A stretch of 64,000 nucleotides of DNA, from positions 1-64,000 of the forward strand of contig CAMHAH010000008.1 in the NCBI GenBank assembly GCA_946183365.1. Reading direction: 5' to 3'. The DNA comes from an uncultured Clostridia bacterium (GTDB lineage: Bacteria > Bacillota > Clostridia > Oscillospirales > Acutalibacteraceae). The notes below the pieces were generated by a model, which did not search any database, had not been told where the DNA came from, and saw nothing but the letters and a program-made list of their open reading frames with translations. Shown piece by piece: positions 52,901 to 60,717 of the stretch. Every line of letters starts with the position of its first letter. Positions within the stretch are counted from its first letter, which is position 1. Both the position numbers and the translations under genes were made by a program.

Positions 52901-53480
52901 CAAACCATCAAGCATAACCATTTATCCGCTCGACTTTGACAGCAAGACCCATATCAAAGGTATCATCAACGACTATAACAAGCGTATGGAAGCCGCGGGT
53001 GAAGAGGATAAGATCATTGAGTATACCGATATCGTAGACGCTCTGATGGGCTCTGTCACGACAATCATTGACGCTATCAGCTATATCCTTATCGCGTTCG
53101 TCGCGATATCGCTGATAGTCTCGTCGATAATGATAGGAGTCATCACCTATATCAGTGTTCTCGAACGCCGCAAGGAGATCGGTATACTGAGAGCTATAGG
53201 CGCGTCAAAGCACAATATCTCGACCGTATTTAACGCAGAGACATTCATTATCGGAGCTCTCGCGGGCATATTGGGTATAGTTATATCTGAGATAATCATA
53301 TTGATCGCGAACCCGATACTGCACTCGCTGACCGGGCAGGAGAATATAAACGCTATCCTGCCTCCTTTAGGGGCGATCATCTTGATCGTACTCAGCATCA
53401 TACTGACCCTGATAGGCGGCATCATCCCCTCGCGCAAGGCGGCGTCCAGCGACCCCGTAGCCGCGCTGAGATCGGAATAA
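49971..53480 (+). CDS. Fused ATPase/permease ABC transporter of the MacB/FtsX type
   Basis: Codes for 1169 residues. The ATPase (about 1-230) has Walker A GQSGSGKTTLLNIIGGLD, signature LSGGQMQRVAIARAL and Walker B ILLADEPTGALD. A first membrane helix (about 262-285, ILVSFAGSIGIIGIALILAL) leads to a very long extracytoplasmic region of about 740 residues, with Leu/Ser/Asp-rich helical stretches near 630-960. The last three helices (about 1025-1160) carry the FtsX signature GVITYISVLERRKEIGILRA. MacB-type pumps move or sense lipids, peptides or toxins at the cell surface; substrate unknown. GGAG lies 6 nt before the ATG. Single gene, own promoter and terminator. No partner two-component system is adjacent. 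Confidence 0.9.
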   Translation: MLQIKGIRKVYKTGSLVQEALKGVSLSLRDNEFVAILGQSGSGKTTLLNIIGGLDRYNDGDLIIDGISTKRYTDRDWDSYRNHSVGFVFQSYNLIPHQTVLKNVELALTIGGVSTQERTERAREALIKVGLADHIDKKPSQLSGGQMQRVAIARALVNDPKILLADEPTGALDSDTSLQVMDLLKEVAEDRLVVMVTHNPELAEKYATRIVTLKDGQITSDSDPYNPQEQETVHKNMGKSSMSLLTSLSLSFNNLWTKKARTILVSFAGSIGIIGIALILALSNGANTYIRSVEEESLQDYPLQITDTNLSLTSMYTGGMSPADSSGATSDEREVKEWNAITSMMSGMTNNDLKALKEYFESDECDIDDYVQNIEYSYKITPRIYKEDGDSFRQVNPSTAFQALGFSSENATSSLFSSFANGDTFFPMSENDEIARKGFDLKAGKWPESYNECVVTLTSSGRISDLTLYILGLKDPKELDNIVSAFAEGSEIETDDSPKSYSYDDILGAEFKLVPTSSLYTYDKNYKIWTDRSSDKKFVGNLLKDAETIKIVGIAQPNGESSGNAHIGIGYSGAMVKHIMGIAAKSDIVKAQLENPDINVLTGKSFDDENKDDLSPDLSKMFSVDTDAIGDMFKLDNIDTDLSKLDLSGLDLSGIDMSSAISADDFSGLMPQLSKKDIEELLGGINMKMTEGTLEKLFNDILSGFQSYIKDDKQADISALPMSIFNYLGTDEAKSIIRSNLQKLLQSRLSELVTYDDLSEIAESYIAGYSVWLIANGYDENDFSHINEYVNSAEAKSILEDGLASIRAELNKLSLTDEELNALVKDIMNGYEKYAEAEKLPTISYLLKAFGKYLSTDEAQKLIGATIAESIDTSGLEKSVSKYSDIIQAQMGSVMQGIFSSVGSQVSAALQSSMAGMMNGLSNDLFSGFNFDASSLADIFKSEMTAEELRDLMTSLLSTQKTTYDSNLKKLGYADINKPSSITIYPLDFDSKTHIKGIINDYNKRMEAAGEEDKIIEYTDIVDALMGSVTTIIDAISYILIAFVAISLIVSSIMIGVITYISVLERRKEIGILRAIGASKHNISTVFNAETFIIGALAGILGIVISEIIILIANPILHSLTGQENINAILPPLGAIILIVLSIILTLIGGIIPSRKAASSDPVAALRSE

Positions 53481-53498
53481 CATCAATATAATAAAACG

Positions 53499-53532
53499 AC
53501 AGAGACGGTTATCATAATCGTCTCTGTTTTTT
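53499..53532 (+). terminator. Terminator of the ABC transporter gene
   Basis: CAGAGACGGTTAT pairs with the inverse copy ending CGTCTCTG (about 53500-53526), followed by six T. Confidence 0.85.
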
Positions 53533-53620
53533 AACTGAAAATCCTTGACAAAGTCTGTTCTCTGCCTCATACTAATATTAAGATTTTGAATTTGGATATC
53601 ACATATAAAAGGAGGTTTTT

Positions 53621-54538
53621 ATGATAAAGATCATCGATAAAGAATATCTCTCGTCTGACAAAAAGCATATGCTCAAGGGCAAGATCTATATTCCCGAGGG
53701 CGAACCTAAGGGACTGCTCCATGTGGTACACGGCATGACAGAATACATAGGCAGGTTTGACCCTTTCATGCGCGAGATGTGCGAGGATGGATATATAGTA
53801 TTCGGATACGACCATCTCGGTCACGGTCATACCGCTAAAGATGAGAGCGAGCTGGGCTTCATAGCCGAGAAGGACGGCTGGAGACTGCTGATAGACGATG
53901 TATATATCTTCGGTACTCATGTCAGAGAGGAATACGGCAAAAATCTGCCGTTCATCCTCATGGGTCACAGCATGGGCTCGTTCATCGTGCGTCTGGCGGC
54001 TGCCCAGTACGATCACTACGACAAGCTGATCGTCATGGGCACGGGCGGCTCAAATCCCGCCTCAAGGATTGGACTTACGCTCTGTAAAAGAGAGATCGCG
54101 CGCAAGGGTACGCACGGCTACTCCAATCTGATACAGACAGCGGCGTTCGGCTCTTACAACAACAAATTCAAAAAAGAGAATGACCGTTACGCGTGGCTCT
54201 CTGTAAAAAAAGAGAACCGCGATAAATACCGTAATGACAAGCTGTGCACATATATGTTCACCAACTCGGCGATGTATGACCTGATAATGCTCAACAGGCT
54301 TTGTAACGAGAAAACATGGTTCTGGGGCATGAACAAGGTCAAGCCCATTCTACTTGTATCGGGATCGGACGACCCTGTCGGCGATTACGGCAAAGGCGTG
54401 ACTAAAGTATACGACAGACTTAAAGCGGTCGACGCCAATGTAAGCATAAAGCTGTACGAGGGATATCGCCACGAGATACTCAATGACTATTGCCGTGATA
54501 AGGTAATAGCCGATATCAAGAGCTTTATAGAAAAATAA
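53621..54538 (+). CDS. Alpha/beta hydrolase, monoacylglycerol lipase-like
   Basis: Codes for 305 residues, family S33/hydrolase_4. The nucleophile elbow GHSMGSFIVR is near residue 115, after FGYDHLGHGHT; Asp in SGSDDPVGDYG (about 248) and His in GYRHEILND (about 288) complete the triad. The family hydrolyses monoacylglycerols or similar esters. No signal peptide, so cytoplasmic. AAAGGAGG before the ATG. A TTGACA is seen near 53545 but its -10 is poorly spaced. Confidence 0.9.
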   Translation: MIKIIDKEYLSSDKKHMLKGKIYIPEGEPKGLLHVVHGMTEYIGRFDPFMREMCEDGYIVFGYDHLGHGHTAKDESELGFIAEKDGWRLLIDDVYIFGTHVREEYGKNLPFILMGHSMGSFIVRLAAAQYDHYDKLIVMGTGGSNPASRIGLTLCKREIARKGTHGYSNLIQTAAFGSYNNKFKKENDRYAWLSVKKENRDKYRNDKLCTYMFTNSAMYDLIMLNRLCNEKTWFWGMNKVKPILLVSGSDDPVGDYGKGVTKVYDRLKAVDANVSIKLYEGYRHEILNDYCRDKVIADIKSFIEK

Positions 54539-54547
54539 GATACGAAA

Positions 54548-54582
54548 AGAGAGGCTGTCAGGTGACAGCCTCTTAGCTTTTT
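54548..54582. terminator. Bidirectional terminator between hydrolase and amylase genes
   Basis: Stem AGAGGCTGTCA/TGACAGCCTCT (54550-54560 with 54563-54573); T tracts on both strands. Confidence 0.88.
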
Positions 54583-54593
54583 CTCGTATTATA

Positions 54594-56183
54594 TTACTTA
54601 TTCTCTTTAATAACTACCGAGGTCTTAGCGGGCAGGGTGAGCTTTGTGCCGCTGAGCTTGGGAGTTTCCTTTGAGGGTTCTTTAGCGAGATCAGCAACCG
54701 ACCATCCGCGCAGCTCGGGCTTGGTGACCATATCAACGGTCAGCTCGACAGCCTCTTTCTTGCCGTTGTGGATGATGAGCACGCGGGAACCGTCATACTC
54801 GGTGATATAAGCGCCGATCTCGGTATCGCCGAAATCAACTACCTCGCTGATGCTGCCGCGGGCGATCTCGGGGTTCTGCTGACGGAGCTTTATCAGCTTG
54901 CGGTAGGTATTGAGCAGGCTGTGATCATCGCTGAGCTGCTGCTTCACGCCGCCGAGCCAGTTCTGTTCTACGCTCGCAACGCCCGGAACGTAGATATCCG
55001 GCAGACTGTCGTTGTCCCAGATCATCGCCGTACGGTAAGAGGCGTCGTTTGAAGTATTGGGAGCCTCGATACCGATCTCCTCGCCGTAATAGGTGAAGGT
55101 GTTGCCGGGAGCAAGCATATACAGAGCCGCCGCCATCTTGTAATCATCCTCGTCGAGCATATTGGCAAGACGCACCATATCATGGTTAGTAAGGAAGTTA
55201 GCGTCGATAGCCTTCTCGTTATGCTTCTTGATATTGTCGTCATACTTCTTGAGCTTAGTGACAAATTCACCTACAAGACCGTGGCTTGCTACGACGAACT
55301 CGCCGCCGCTGTTGCCGAACTTGAAGTTGAACAGGCTGTCGATACCGCTCTCGTACATGGTATAGATGCTGCCGGCGTCATCCCAGTCCTCGCCGACCAT
55401 ATAGACGTCGGGGTTATACTTCTGAGCCATGGTGTAGAACCATTTGAGGAACTCTACGGCGTCGGTCTTACCGTCGTCAAAATACTTGACTGCGTCAAGG
55501 CGGAAGCCGTCGACGCCCTTTTCGAGCCAGAACTTGGTGACCTCTTCAAAATACTCGCGCGTACCCTCATAGCTTAAATTCCAGTCGGGCATATCGGTCG
55601 AGAAAGGTCCCTCATAGAAATAGTCGGAGCCGCTTATCGGGCGGTTATAGGTATCGTTTGAGGTCTTGGATACATTATAGTAGCGAGCGTAGCCGTCCTC
55701 TTTGCCCTCTCTAAGCTCATCACAAGCCTTGATGAAGAACTCATGGTCGTCGCCGCTGTGGTTGAGCACGAGGTCGATGATGACCTTTATGCCCCTGTCA
55801 TGACACTCCTTTATCAGCTTGTCAAAATCCTCAAGCGTGCCGAAAGCAGGGTCGATATTGAAATAATCTCTTACATTATATTTATGGTAAGATTTTGAGG
55901 GCATCATCGGAGAGAGCCAGATACCGTCGGCGCCGAGGTCGTCACCCTTGTTTGGGTCGCCGTCGTTGATATAATCAAGCTTTGAGATAACGCCCGGCAG
56001 ATCGCCCGTCTGGTCATTGTTGGAATCACAGAACGAACCGATCCATACCTGATAGAAGCTGCGGTATTTGTCAGAGGATCTCTCAGCCTTGATGTTTTGA
56101 GTAGGATCTCCGGAGCCGCCGCAGGCAGCGAGCAGAGACGCAAGTATACATACAACGAGCAAAACAGATAATACTTTCTTCAT
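54594..56183 (-). CDS. Lipoprotein alpha-amylase, glycoside hydrolase family 13
   Basis: Codes for 529 residues. A lipobox is visible (LASLLAACGGSG, Cys about 21), so it is anchored outside the membrane. GH13 motifs: region I VIIDLVLNHSGDD, region II GFRLDAVKYF (nucleophile Asp), region III VGEDWDD (acid/base Glu), region IV FLTNHDMVR. A C-terminal beta domain begins near 440. Length and order fit alpha-amylase or neopullulanase-like enzymes that cut maltodextrins at the surface. No dockerin or CBM, unlike the secreted proteins upstream. Own leader; separated from the mal operon upstream by a strong terminator. It would feed the adjacent maltodextrin importer. Confidence 0.95.
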   Translation of the reverse strand: MKKVLSVLLVVCILASLLAACGGSGDPTQNIKAERSSDKYRSFYQVWIGSFCDSNNDQTGDLPGVISKLDYINDGDPNKGDDLGADGIWLSPMMPSKSYHKYNVRDYFNIDPAFGTLEDFDKLIKECHDRGIKVIIDLVLNHSGDDHEFFIKACDELREGKEDGYARYYNVSKTSNDTYNRPISGSDYFYEGPFSTDMPDWNLSYEGTREYFEEVTKFWLEKGVDGFRLDAVKYFDDGKTDAVEFLKWFYTMAQKYNPDVYMVGEDWDDAGSIYTMYESGIDSLFNFKFGNSGGEFVVASHGLVGEFVTKLKKYDDNIKKHNEKAIDANFLTNHDMVRLANMLDEDDYKMAAALYMLAPGNTFTYYGEEIGIEAPNTSNDASYRTAMIWDNDSLPDIYVPGVASVEQNWLGGVKQQLSDDHSLLNTYRKLIKLRQQNPEIARGSISEVVDFGDTEIGAYITEYDGSRVLIIHNGKKEAVELTVDMVTKPELRGWSVADLAKEPSKETPKLSGTKLTLPAKTSVVIKENK

Positions 56184-56315
56184 ATAATCACAACCTTATT
56201 GATTAATAGCAGTATTCTTCTCAGCGTGTATAAACATCGCTGATTTATTCCTACGCGCTGAGCGTTATTTATCACCAATCCGCTCTAAACGCTGTTATTC
56301 TCAAGGTTATATCAC

Positions 56316-56345
56316 AAAAGGGCGGAGAAGAGTCTCCGCCCTTTT
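56316..56345. terminator. Terminator of the malEFG operon
   Basis: A 13-bp perfect stem AAAAGGGCGGAGA/TCTCCGCCCTTTT (56316-56328 with 56333-56345) lies just past the end of malG. The next 130 bp to the amylase start hold no clear promoter. Confidence 0.92.
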
Positions 56346-56358
56346 AATAATTGTTCTA

Positions 56359-57222
56359 TTAGCCCTTTACGCCGCCGGCGGTAACGCCTTCAACATAATA
56401 TCTCTGTAAGAACAGGAACAGAGTGGTGATCGGTACGGCAACTACTACGGAGCCTGCCAGGAAGTTCTTGAAGTTGTTCAGAACGTGGTCAGAGTCGATG
56501 AGCATCTGCAGACCGATAGCAACGGTGTAGTTGGGGATATCCTTACCAACGATGATCTTAGCGAGGATGAAGTCTGTCCAGGGACCGATGAATGATGTCA
56601 GGACGGTATAAACTATGATCGGCTTAGACATCGGGAGGATGATCTTCCAGAAGATCTGGTTACGCGTAGCGCCGTCGATGGTAGCAGCCTCGTCGAGCGC
56701 TCGCGGGATAGTATCAAAGAAGCCTTTACTTATCTGGTAGCCAAGTCCGGCGCCCGCTGAGTAGCAGATGATAAGAGCAACCAGAGGCAGCTCGAGCAGA
56801 CCCATAGCCTTTAACAGATAGTAGATAGCGATCATGGTCATGAAGCCGGGGAACATACCCAGGATCATACCGATGTTGATGAGGGGCTTTCTTGCCTTGA
56901 ATCTCAGACGGCTGAACGCGTAAGAGACCATCATAACGGCAAGAGTAGAGATAATGCAACTGAAGATAGCTACGATAAAGGTGTTCAGGAACCATCTCGG
57001 GAAGTTCAGAGAGCTCTCAGAGGTAACAGTGAACAGGTCGATATAGTTCTTGAAGCTGAGCTTCTGCGGAATAAGGTAGGATACATACGCGAGACCCTCG
57101 TCACGGAACGAGTGCAGTACGAGGTAAACCAACGGAGATATCCAGATAAGACCGAGACCGGCGAGAAGGATGTAGACAAAGAAATTAACAACGCCTCTGC
57201 GTAATTTATAACTTTTGATCAT
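56359..57222 (-). CDS. malG: Maltodextrin ABC importer permease, MalG-like
   Basis: Codes for 287 residues with six membrane helices. The EAA motif that contacts the ATPase is present as EAATIDGATRNQIFWKIILP near 190-215. The start overlaps the stop of malF (ATGA). The C-terminus ends YYVEGVTAGGVKG as in maltose permeases. It forms the import channel with MalF. Confidence 0.95.
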   Translation of the reverse strand: MIKSYKLRRGVVNFFVYILLAGLGLIWISPLVYLVLHSFRDEGLAYVSYLIPQKLSFKNYIDLFTVTSESSLNFPRWFLNTFIVAIFSCIISTLAVMMVSYAFSRLRFKARKPLINIGMILGMFPGFMTMIAIYYLLKAMGLLELPLVALIICYSAGAGLGYQISKGFFDTIPRALDEAATIDGATRNQIFWKIILPMSKPIIVYTVLTSFIGPWTDFILAKIIVGKDIPNYTVAIGLQMLIDSDHVLNNFKNFLAGSVVVAVPITTLFLFLQRYYVEGVTAGGVKG

Positions 57223-58781
57223 GAGAATTCCTCCTCGTTCTTAGCGGACTTGGTAAGGTTGAAGGTCAGCAGCGATACGGTCGCGCAGACGATGAATACC
57301 AAGATACCGATAGCCGCGGCGTAGTTATAGTCCTGAGAGTTCATGGTCAGCTTGAACAGCCATGTAACAAGCAGGTCGGTATAACCCGCCTGGTATAGGT
57401 CGTTGGAGTTTTGCAGGTTCGACGTCAACAGGTAGATAACGTTGAAGTTATTGATGTTGCCGACGAAGCTTGTGATGAGGTAAGGCGTGGTAACGAACAG
57501 CATATAGGGCAGTGTGATCTTGAAGAAAGATTTAACAGGGCCCGCGCCGTCGATAGTAGCGCTCTCATACAGGTCTGCGGGGATATTCATCAGAATACCT
57601 GATGTGATAAGGATGGTATACGGGATACCTACCCAGATATTGACGATGATTACGGTCGCACGAGCTACCCACGGATCGCCGCCGAGGAAGTCGATGTACT
57701 GCGGTGTGACATGGAGCACGTCATGCAGAAGTACGTTGATAGCACCGCCGTTAACGTCGAGCATCTGGCTCATGAGAAGCAGAGATACGAACTGAGGTAC
57801 CGCAACGGTAACAACGAACAGTGTTCTCCATAAAGCCTTGAGCTTGATGCCCTTCTTATTGATCAACAGGGCGACAACCATACCGAGGATATAGTTGAGT
57901 ACTGTAGCCAGTACCGCCCAGATAAGAGTCCATTTAACGAGCTCTACGAAAGTCTTGCCCATGGAGGCGGCACCGGTATTTGAGAATACCTTGCCGAAGG
58001 TCTCGAGACCTACCCATGAGAACAGCTTGCCTATATGCGAGTGGTCATAGCTGGTAAAGGCTATGAGGATCATGAACAGCAGAGGCAGGATGGTGAAGAT
58101 CGAGATAGTAAGGGTCGGGAACGCAAGCAGAGTGATATGGAACTTGCTGTCCAGGAATTCCTTTATCTCGTCAGTGAACTTGGGCAGTTTCTCGCCCGCG
58201 GCCTTCATCTGCTGAGCCTTATAGGCGGACTTGGTATTTGCAATATAGATAACGAAGAATATCGCTATAATGATGAGAGTCATAACTCCGTAAAGGAGAA
58301 GCTTCATCGAGTCGTCGCCTTCTACACGGCCCATACGACCGTTGGGAAGCTGACCCCAGCCCTCTTCATTGAAACCGATGGTTCCGTGATTGAAGAAACC
58401 AAGATTATAGATCTTGTCCCAACCGAAACCGACCATATAAAGAATGAAGAGAACCTCTGTAGCAAGGAACAATAATCCCTTGATGATCTGGCCTCTGACG
58501 ATATTGCCGAAGCCCATAATAACGTAAGAAAGCTTGGTAGCCCAATCGCCCTTTACAAATCTGGAGAAATAACCGGCGAAGCCTTTGCCTATACCTACGA
58601 ACATATTCTTGAAGAAGCGTCCGATGGCCTTGAATATCTTACCGATATTCGAGGGAAGGGCAACGATAAAATTCTTCAGGTTATACCAGAACTTCTGGAA
58701 CGGGTTGAGCTGCACATAATCAATATATTTCATCAGTTCAACTCCCGGTGAGTTTTGCGTCTGCGGTGTTACTGTATCCAC
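57219..58781 (-). CDS. malF: Maltodextrin ABC importer permease, MalF-like
   Basis: Codes for 520 residues. A long N-terminal part (about 1-235) with helices near 110 and 170 and a periplasm-type loop precedes the six-helix permease core, giving about eight helices like E. coli MalF (514 residues). EAA motif ESATIDGAGPVKSFFKITLP near 420. Cotranscribed with malG. No ATPase gene lies in the operon, so a shared MsmX/MalK-type ATPase encoded elsewhere is expected. Confidence 0.94.
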   Translation of the reverse strand: MDTVTPQTQNSPGVELMKYIDYVQLNPFQKFWYNLKNFIVALPSNIGKIFKAIGRFFKNMFVGIGKGFAGYFSRFVKGDWATKLSYVIMGFGNIVRGQIIKGLLFLATEVLFILYMVGFGWDKIYNLGFFNHGTIGFNEEGWGQLPNGRMGRVEGDDSMKLLLYGVMTLIIIAIFFVIYIANTKSAYKAQQMKAAGEKLPKFTDEIKEFLDSKFHITLLAFPTLTISIFTILPLLFMILIAFTSYDHSHIGKLFSWVGLETFGKVFSNTGAASMGKTFVELVKWTLIWAVLATVLNYILGMVVALLINKKGIKLKALWRTLFVVTVAVPQFVSLLLMSQMLDVNGGAINVLLHDVLHVTPQYIDFLGGDPWVARATVIIVNIWVGIPYTILITSGILMNIPADLYESATIDGAGPVKSFFKITLPYMLFVTTPYLITSFVGNINNFNVIYLLTSNLQNSNDLYQAGYTDLLVTWLFKLTMNSQDYNYAAAIGILVFIVCATVSLLTFNLTKSAKNEEEFS

Positions 58782-58817
58782 AGACGCTCGGTTAGATACA
58801 GTATATCAAACTACTAC

Positions 58818-58847
58818 GGTCGGGCGGCGCGGGGGCACCGCCCGACC
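58818..58847 (-). promoter_or_regulatory. Intercistronic hairpin between malE and malF
   Basis: A perfect 10-bp GC-rich stem GGTCGGGCGG/CCGCCCGACC (58818-58827 with 58838-58847) lies in the 123-bp gap. On the minus strand no T tract follows, so it is more likely an mRNA 3'-end stabiliser or partial attenuator that raises malE over malF than a full terminator. Confidence 0.7.
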
Positions 58848-58904
58848 AAAAAACAATCCTAAAGCTTAGATGGGAGCGTACTCCCTAAAAACAAATCTAA
58901 TAGA

Positions 58905-60185
58905 TTACTGATCGAGGATGTTGAGCATAGCCTTGTCGAACTCTTTCTTGATAGCTTCGCGGCTGTAATCGTCATCCTTGAAGAGCTTGTTGCCCAGTGT
59001 GCCCATCGGTGACCAGAATGTATCAGCGATGTTGATCTGAGGAACAGAGAACTTGGACTGCTCGAGAAGAGCGGACAGAGCCTTGTTGTTCTTTACGAGA
59101 TCAGACTCGGCAGCAGCCTTGTTGGAGGGCAGCCATGAGAGTTCCTTAAGTCTTGCGGTCTGAGCAGCCTCGTCTGTGAGGTAGTTAGCCAGAAGCTGAG
59201 CAGCCTCGGGGAACTTGGAGTGAGAGTTAACGCCGATGAGCTTGGAGCCGTTCATGGAGATGATCTGCTTGTCTGTGCCCTTGATGTTGATTGTGGGCAG
59301 CTTAGCAGCGCCGTAGTTGTCGCCCAGGACCTGAGCAACTGTAGCGGAGTTCCAGGAACCGTCAACGCCTGCGGCTACGGTTGAGGGGTTCTCAGCCATA
59401 CCGGAACCGATACGGGTAGCGTCAGCGCTCATGAAGATGTCGCTGTAGTCATGGAACAGCTTAGCGAATGCCTCGAGAGAATCGAGAACCTCGTCTTCTT
59501 TGTACTCATTGAACTTCTGTGTGCCGTCCTCGGTCAGACCCTCGATGGTCATACCGCCGGTGAATGTGAACATGCAGGAGAAGAAGCCGTTACCTGCGTC
59601 GATGACGAACTTCTTGTTAGCAGCCTTACAAGCCTCGAAGATGCCCTCGAGAGTCTTAGCCTGCTCGTCGGATACAACGCTCTTGTCGTATGCGAGATAG
59701 TAGCCGTTCTCACCTGTCTCGGGGTAAGCCAGCAGAGTGCCGTCCAGAGTAGCTGTAGAAACAGAGAACTCTGTGTTGCGGCTTGTTACGCTCTCTTTGT
59801 AATCGTCGATTACGGGAGCCAGAGCCTTACCTTTGTTAAGACGGTTGATCTGGTCGCAGGCGAAGCTGAATACGTCAGCAGCCTTGTCAGCGTCGTTAAG
59901 AACCTGAGCGGCAGCGTCGCCCTCGCCCTGGGTCTGAACGTCGATGGTGATCTTCTTGTTGGGATACTGAGCGATGAAGTCGTCGCACAGCTGCTTTGTG
60001 GTGGTTACAGCGTTATCAGCTGCCCATACCAGCATGGTGATGTTGTCTTCACCGTAGAACGGATCTTCAACATTACCGCTCTGCTTTGTGTCGTTGTTGC
60101 CTTCTTCTTTCTTCTGGCCGCCGCAAGCTACGAGCACGGAAGCGATCATAAGAACTGCCAGCAACAGAGCAATTAACTTTTTCAT
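58905..60185 (-). CDS. malE: Maltodextrin-binding lipoprotein, MalE-like
   Basis: Codes for 426 residues. Signal peptide with lipobox (LMIASVLVACGGQ), then a family 1 solute-binding protein: ITMLVWAADNAVTTTKQLCD, VFSFACDQINRLNKGKALAP, and the conserved AAGVDGSWNSATV region near 290. Anchored outside the membrane, it delivers maltodextrins to MalFG. The start at 60185 is chosen because GAAGGA is 8 nt upstream and it opens directly into the signal peptide; the frame extends 21 codons further without a site. Confidence 0.93.
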   Translation of the reverse strand: MKKLIALLLAVLMIASVLVACGGQKKEEGNNDTKQSGNVEDPFYGEDNITMLVWAADNAVTTTKQLCDDFIAQYPNKKITIDVQTQGEGDAAAQVLNDADKAADVFSFACDQINRLNKGKALAPVIDDYKESVTSRNTEFSVSTATLDGTLLAYPETGENGYYLAYDKSVVSDEQAKTLEGIFEACKAANKKFVIDAGNGFFSCMFTFTGGMTIEGLTEDGTQKFNEYKEDEVLDSLEAFAKLFHDYSDIFMSADATRIGSGMAENPSTVAAGVDGSWNSATVAQVLGDNYGAAKLPTINIKGTDKQIISMNGSKLIGVNSHSKFPEAAQLLANYLTDEAAQTARLKELSWLPSNKAAAESDLVKNNKALSALLEQSKFSVPQINIADTFWSPMGTLGNKLFKDDDYSREAIKKEFDKAMLNILDQ

Positions 60186-60265
60186 TGGAGAATTCCTTCT
60201 TTCCAAAAAATATTTTTGGACAGATGTACCGAGAATCCGGACCGGCACACCTAATCACTGTATAA

Positions 60266-60295
60266 ATTTTACCATATGTACATAGCTGATTTCAA
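60266..60295 (-). promoter_or_regulatory. Promoter of the malEFG operon
   Basis: TTGAAA (60295-60290), 18 bp, TAAAAT (60271-60266) on the minus strand, 80 bp upstream of malE. No clear catabolite-response palindrome was found. The remaining 340 bp to the murE promoter is AT-rich and without a recognisable gene. Confidence 0.68.
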
Positions 60296-60637
60296 CTCCT
60301 TTTGTACTTTTTATCTAAAACATTAATTTTAAACCTGCATTTTAGTTGTTTTGCCGATTGATTTTTTTATTTCTGGTTATTATGCTGAATAATAGCTCTT
60401 GTTTTTGTGCGGTTTTACGAATTTGCTTTTGTGCAAGTTGTCAAGTATCTTAAAAAAACTTGGTGCATAGTATAGTCAGAGCGAGGAGTTTTAATTCTAA
60501 TACAGAACTAAAGCCATATATATGTGATTTTCTGTTCTTTTTTCGTCTATTTTCACTAAATATTGTGATTTGGGTCGTATCCCGCTCTTTTTTCTTATCA
60601 TATCTCACTTGTTTTTTGCCTTAAGCAAAAAGACGCA

Positions 60638-60667
60638 TTGACATTCGCTCTGTTTTATATGTATAAT
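60638..60667 (+). promoter_or_regulatory. Promoter of murE
   Basis: TTGACA (60638-60643), 18 bp, TATAAT (60662-60667). Confidence 0.85.
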
Positions 60668-60717
60668 ATAAAAGTATTTTTAGAACCGATATGAGAACCC
60701 ATACAGGAGGATTTGAT

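Noticed and set aside
56184..56315. A catabolite-response (CcpA) operator before the amylase
   Set aside because: AACGCT-like pieces occur, but no full palindrome matching the consensus was found.
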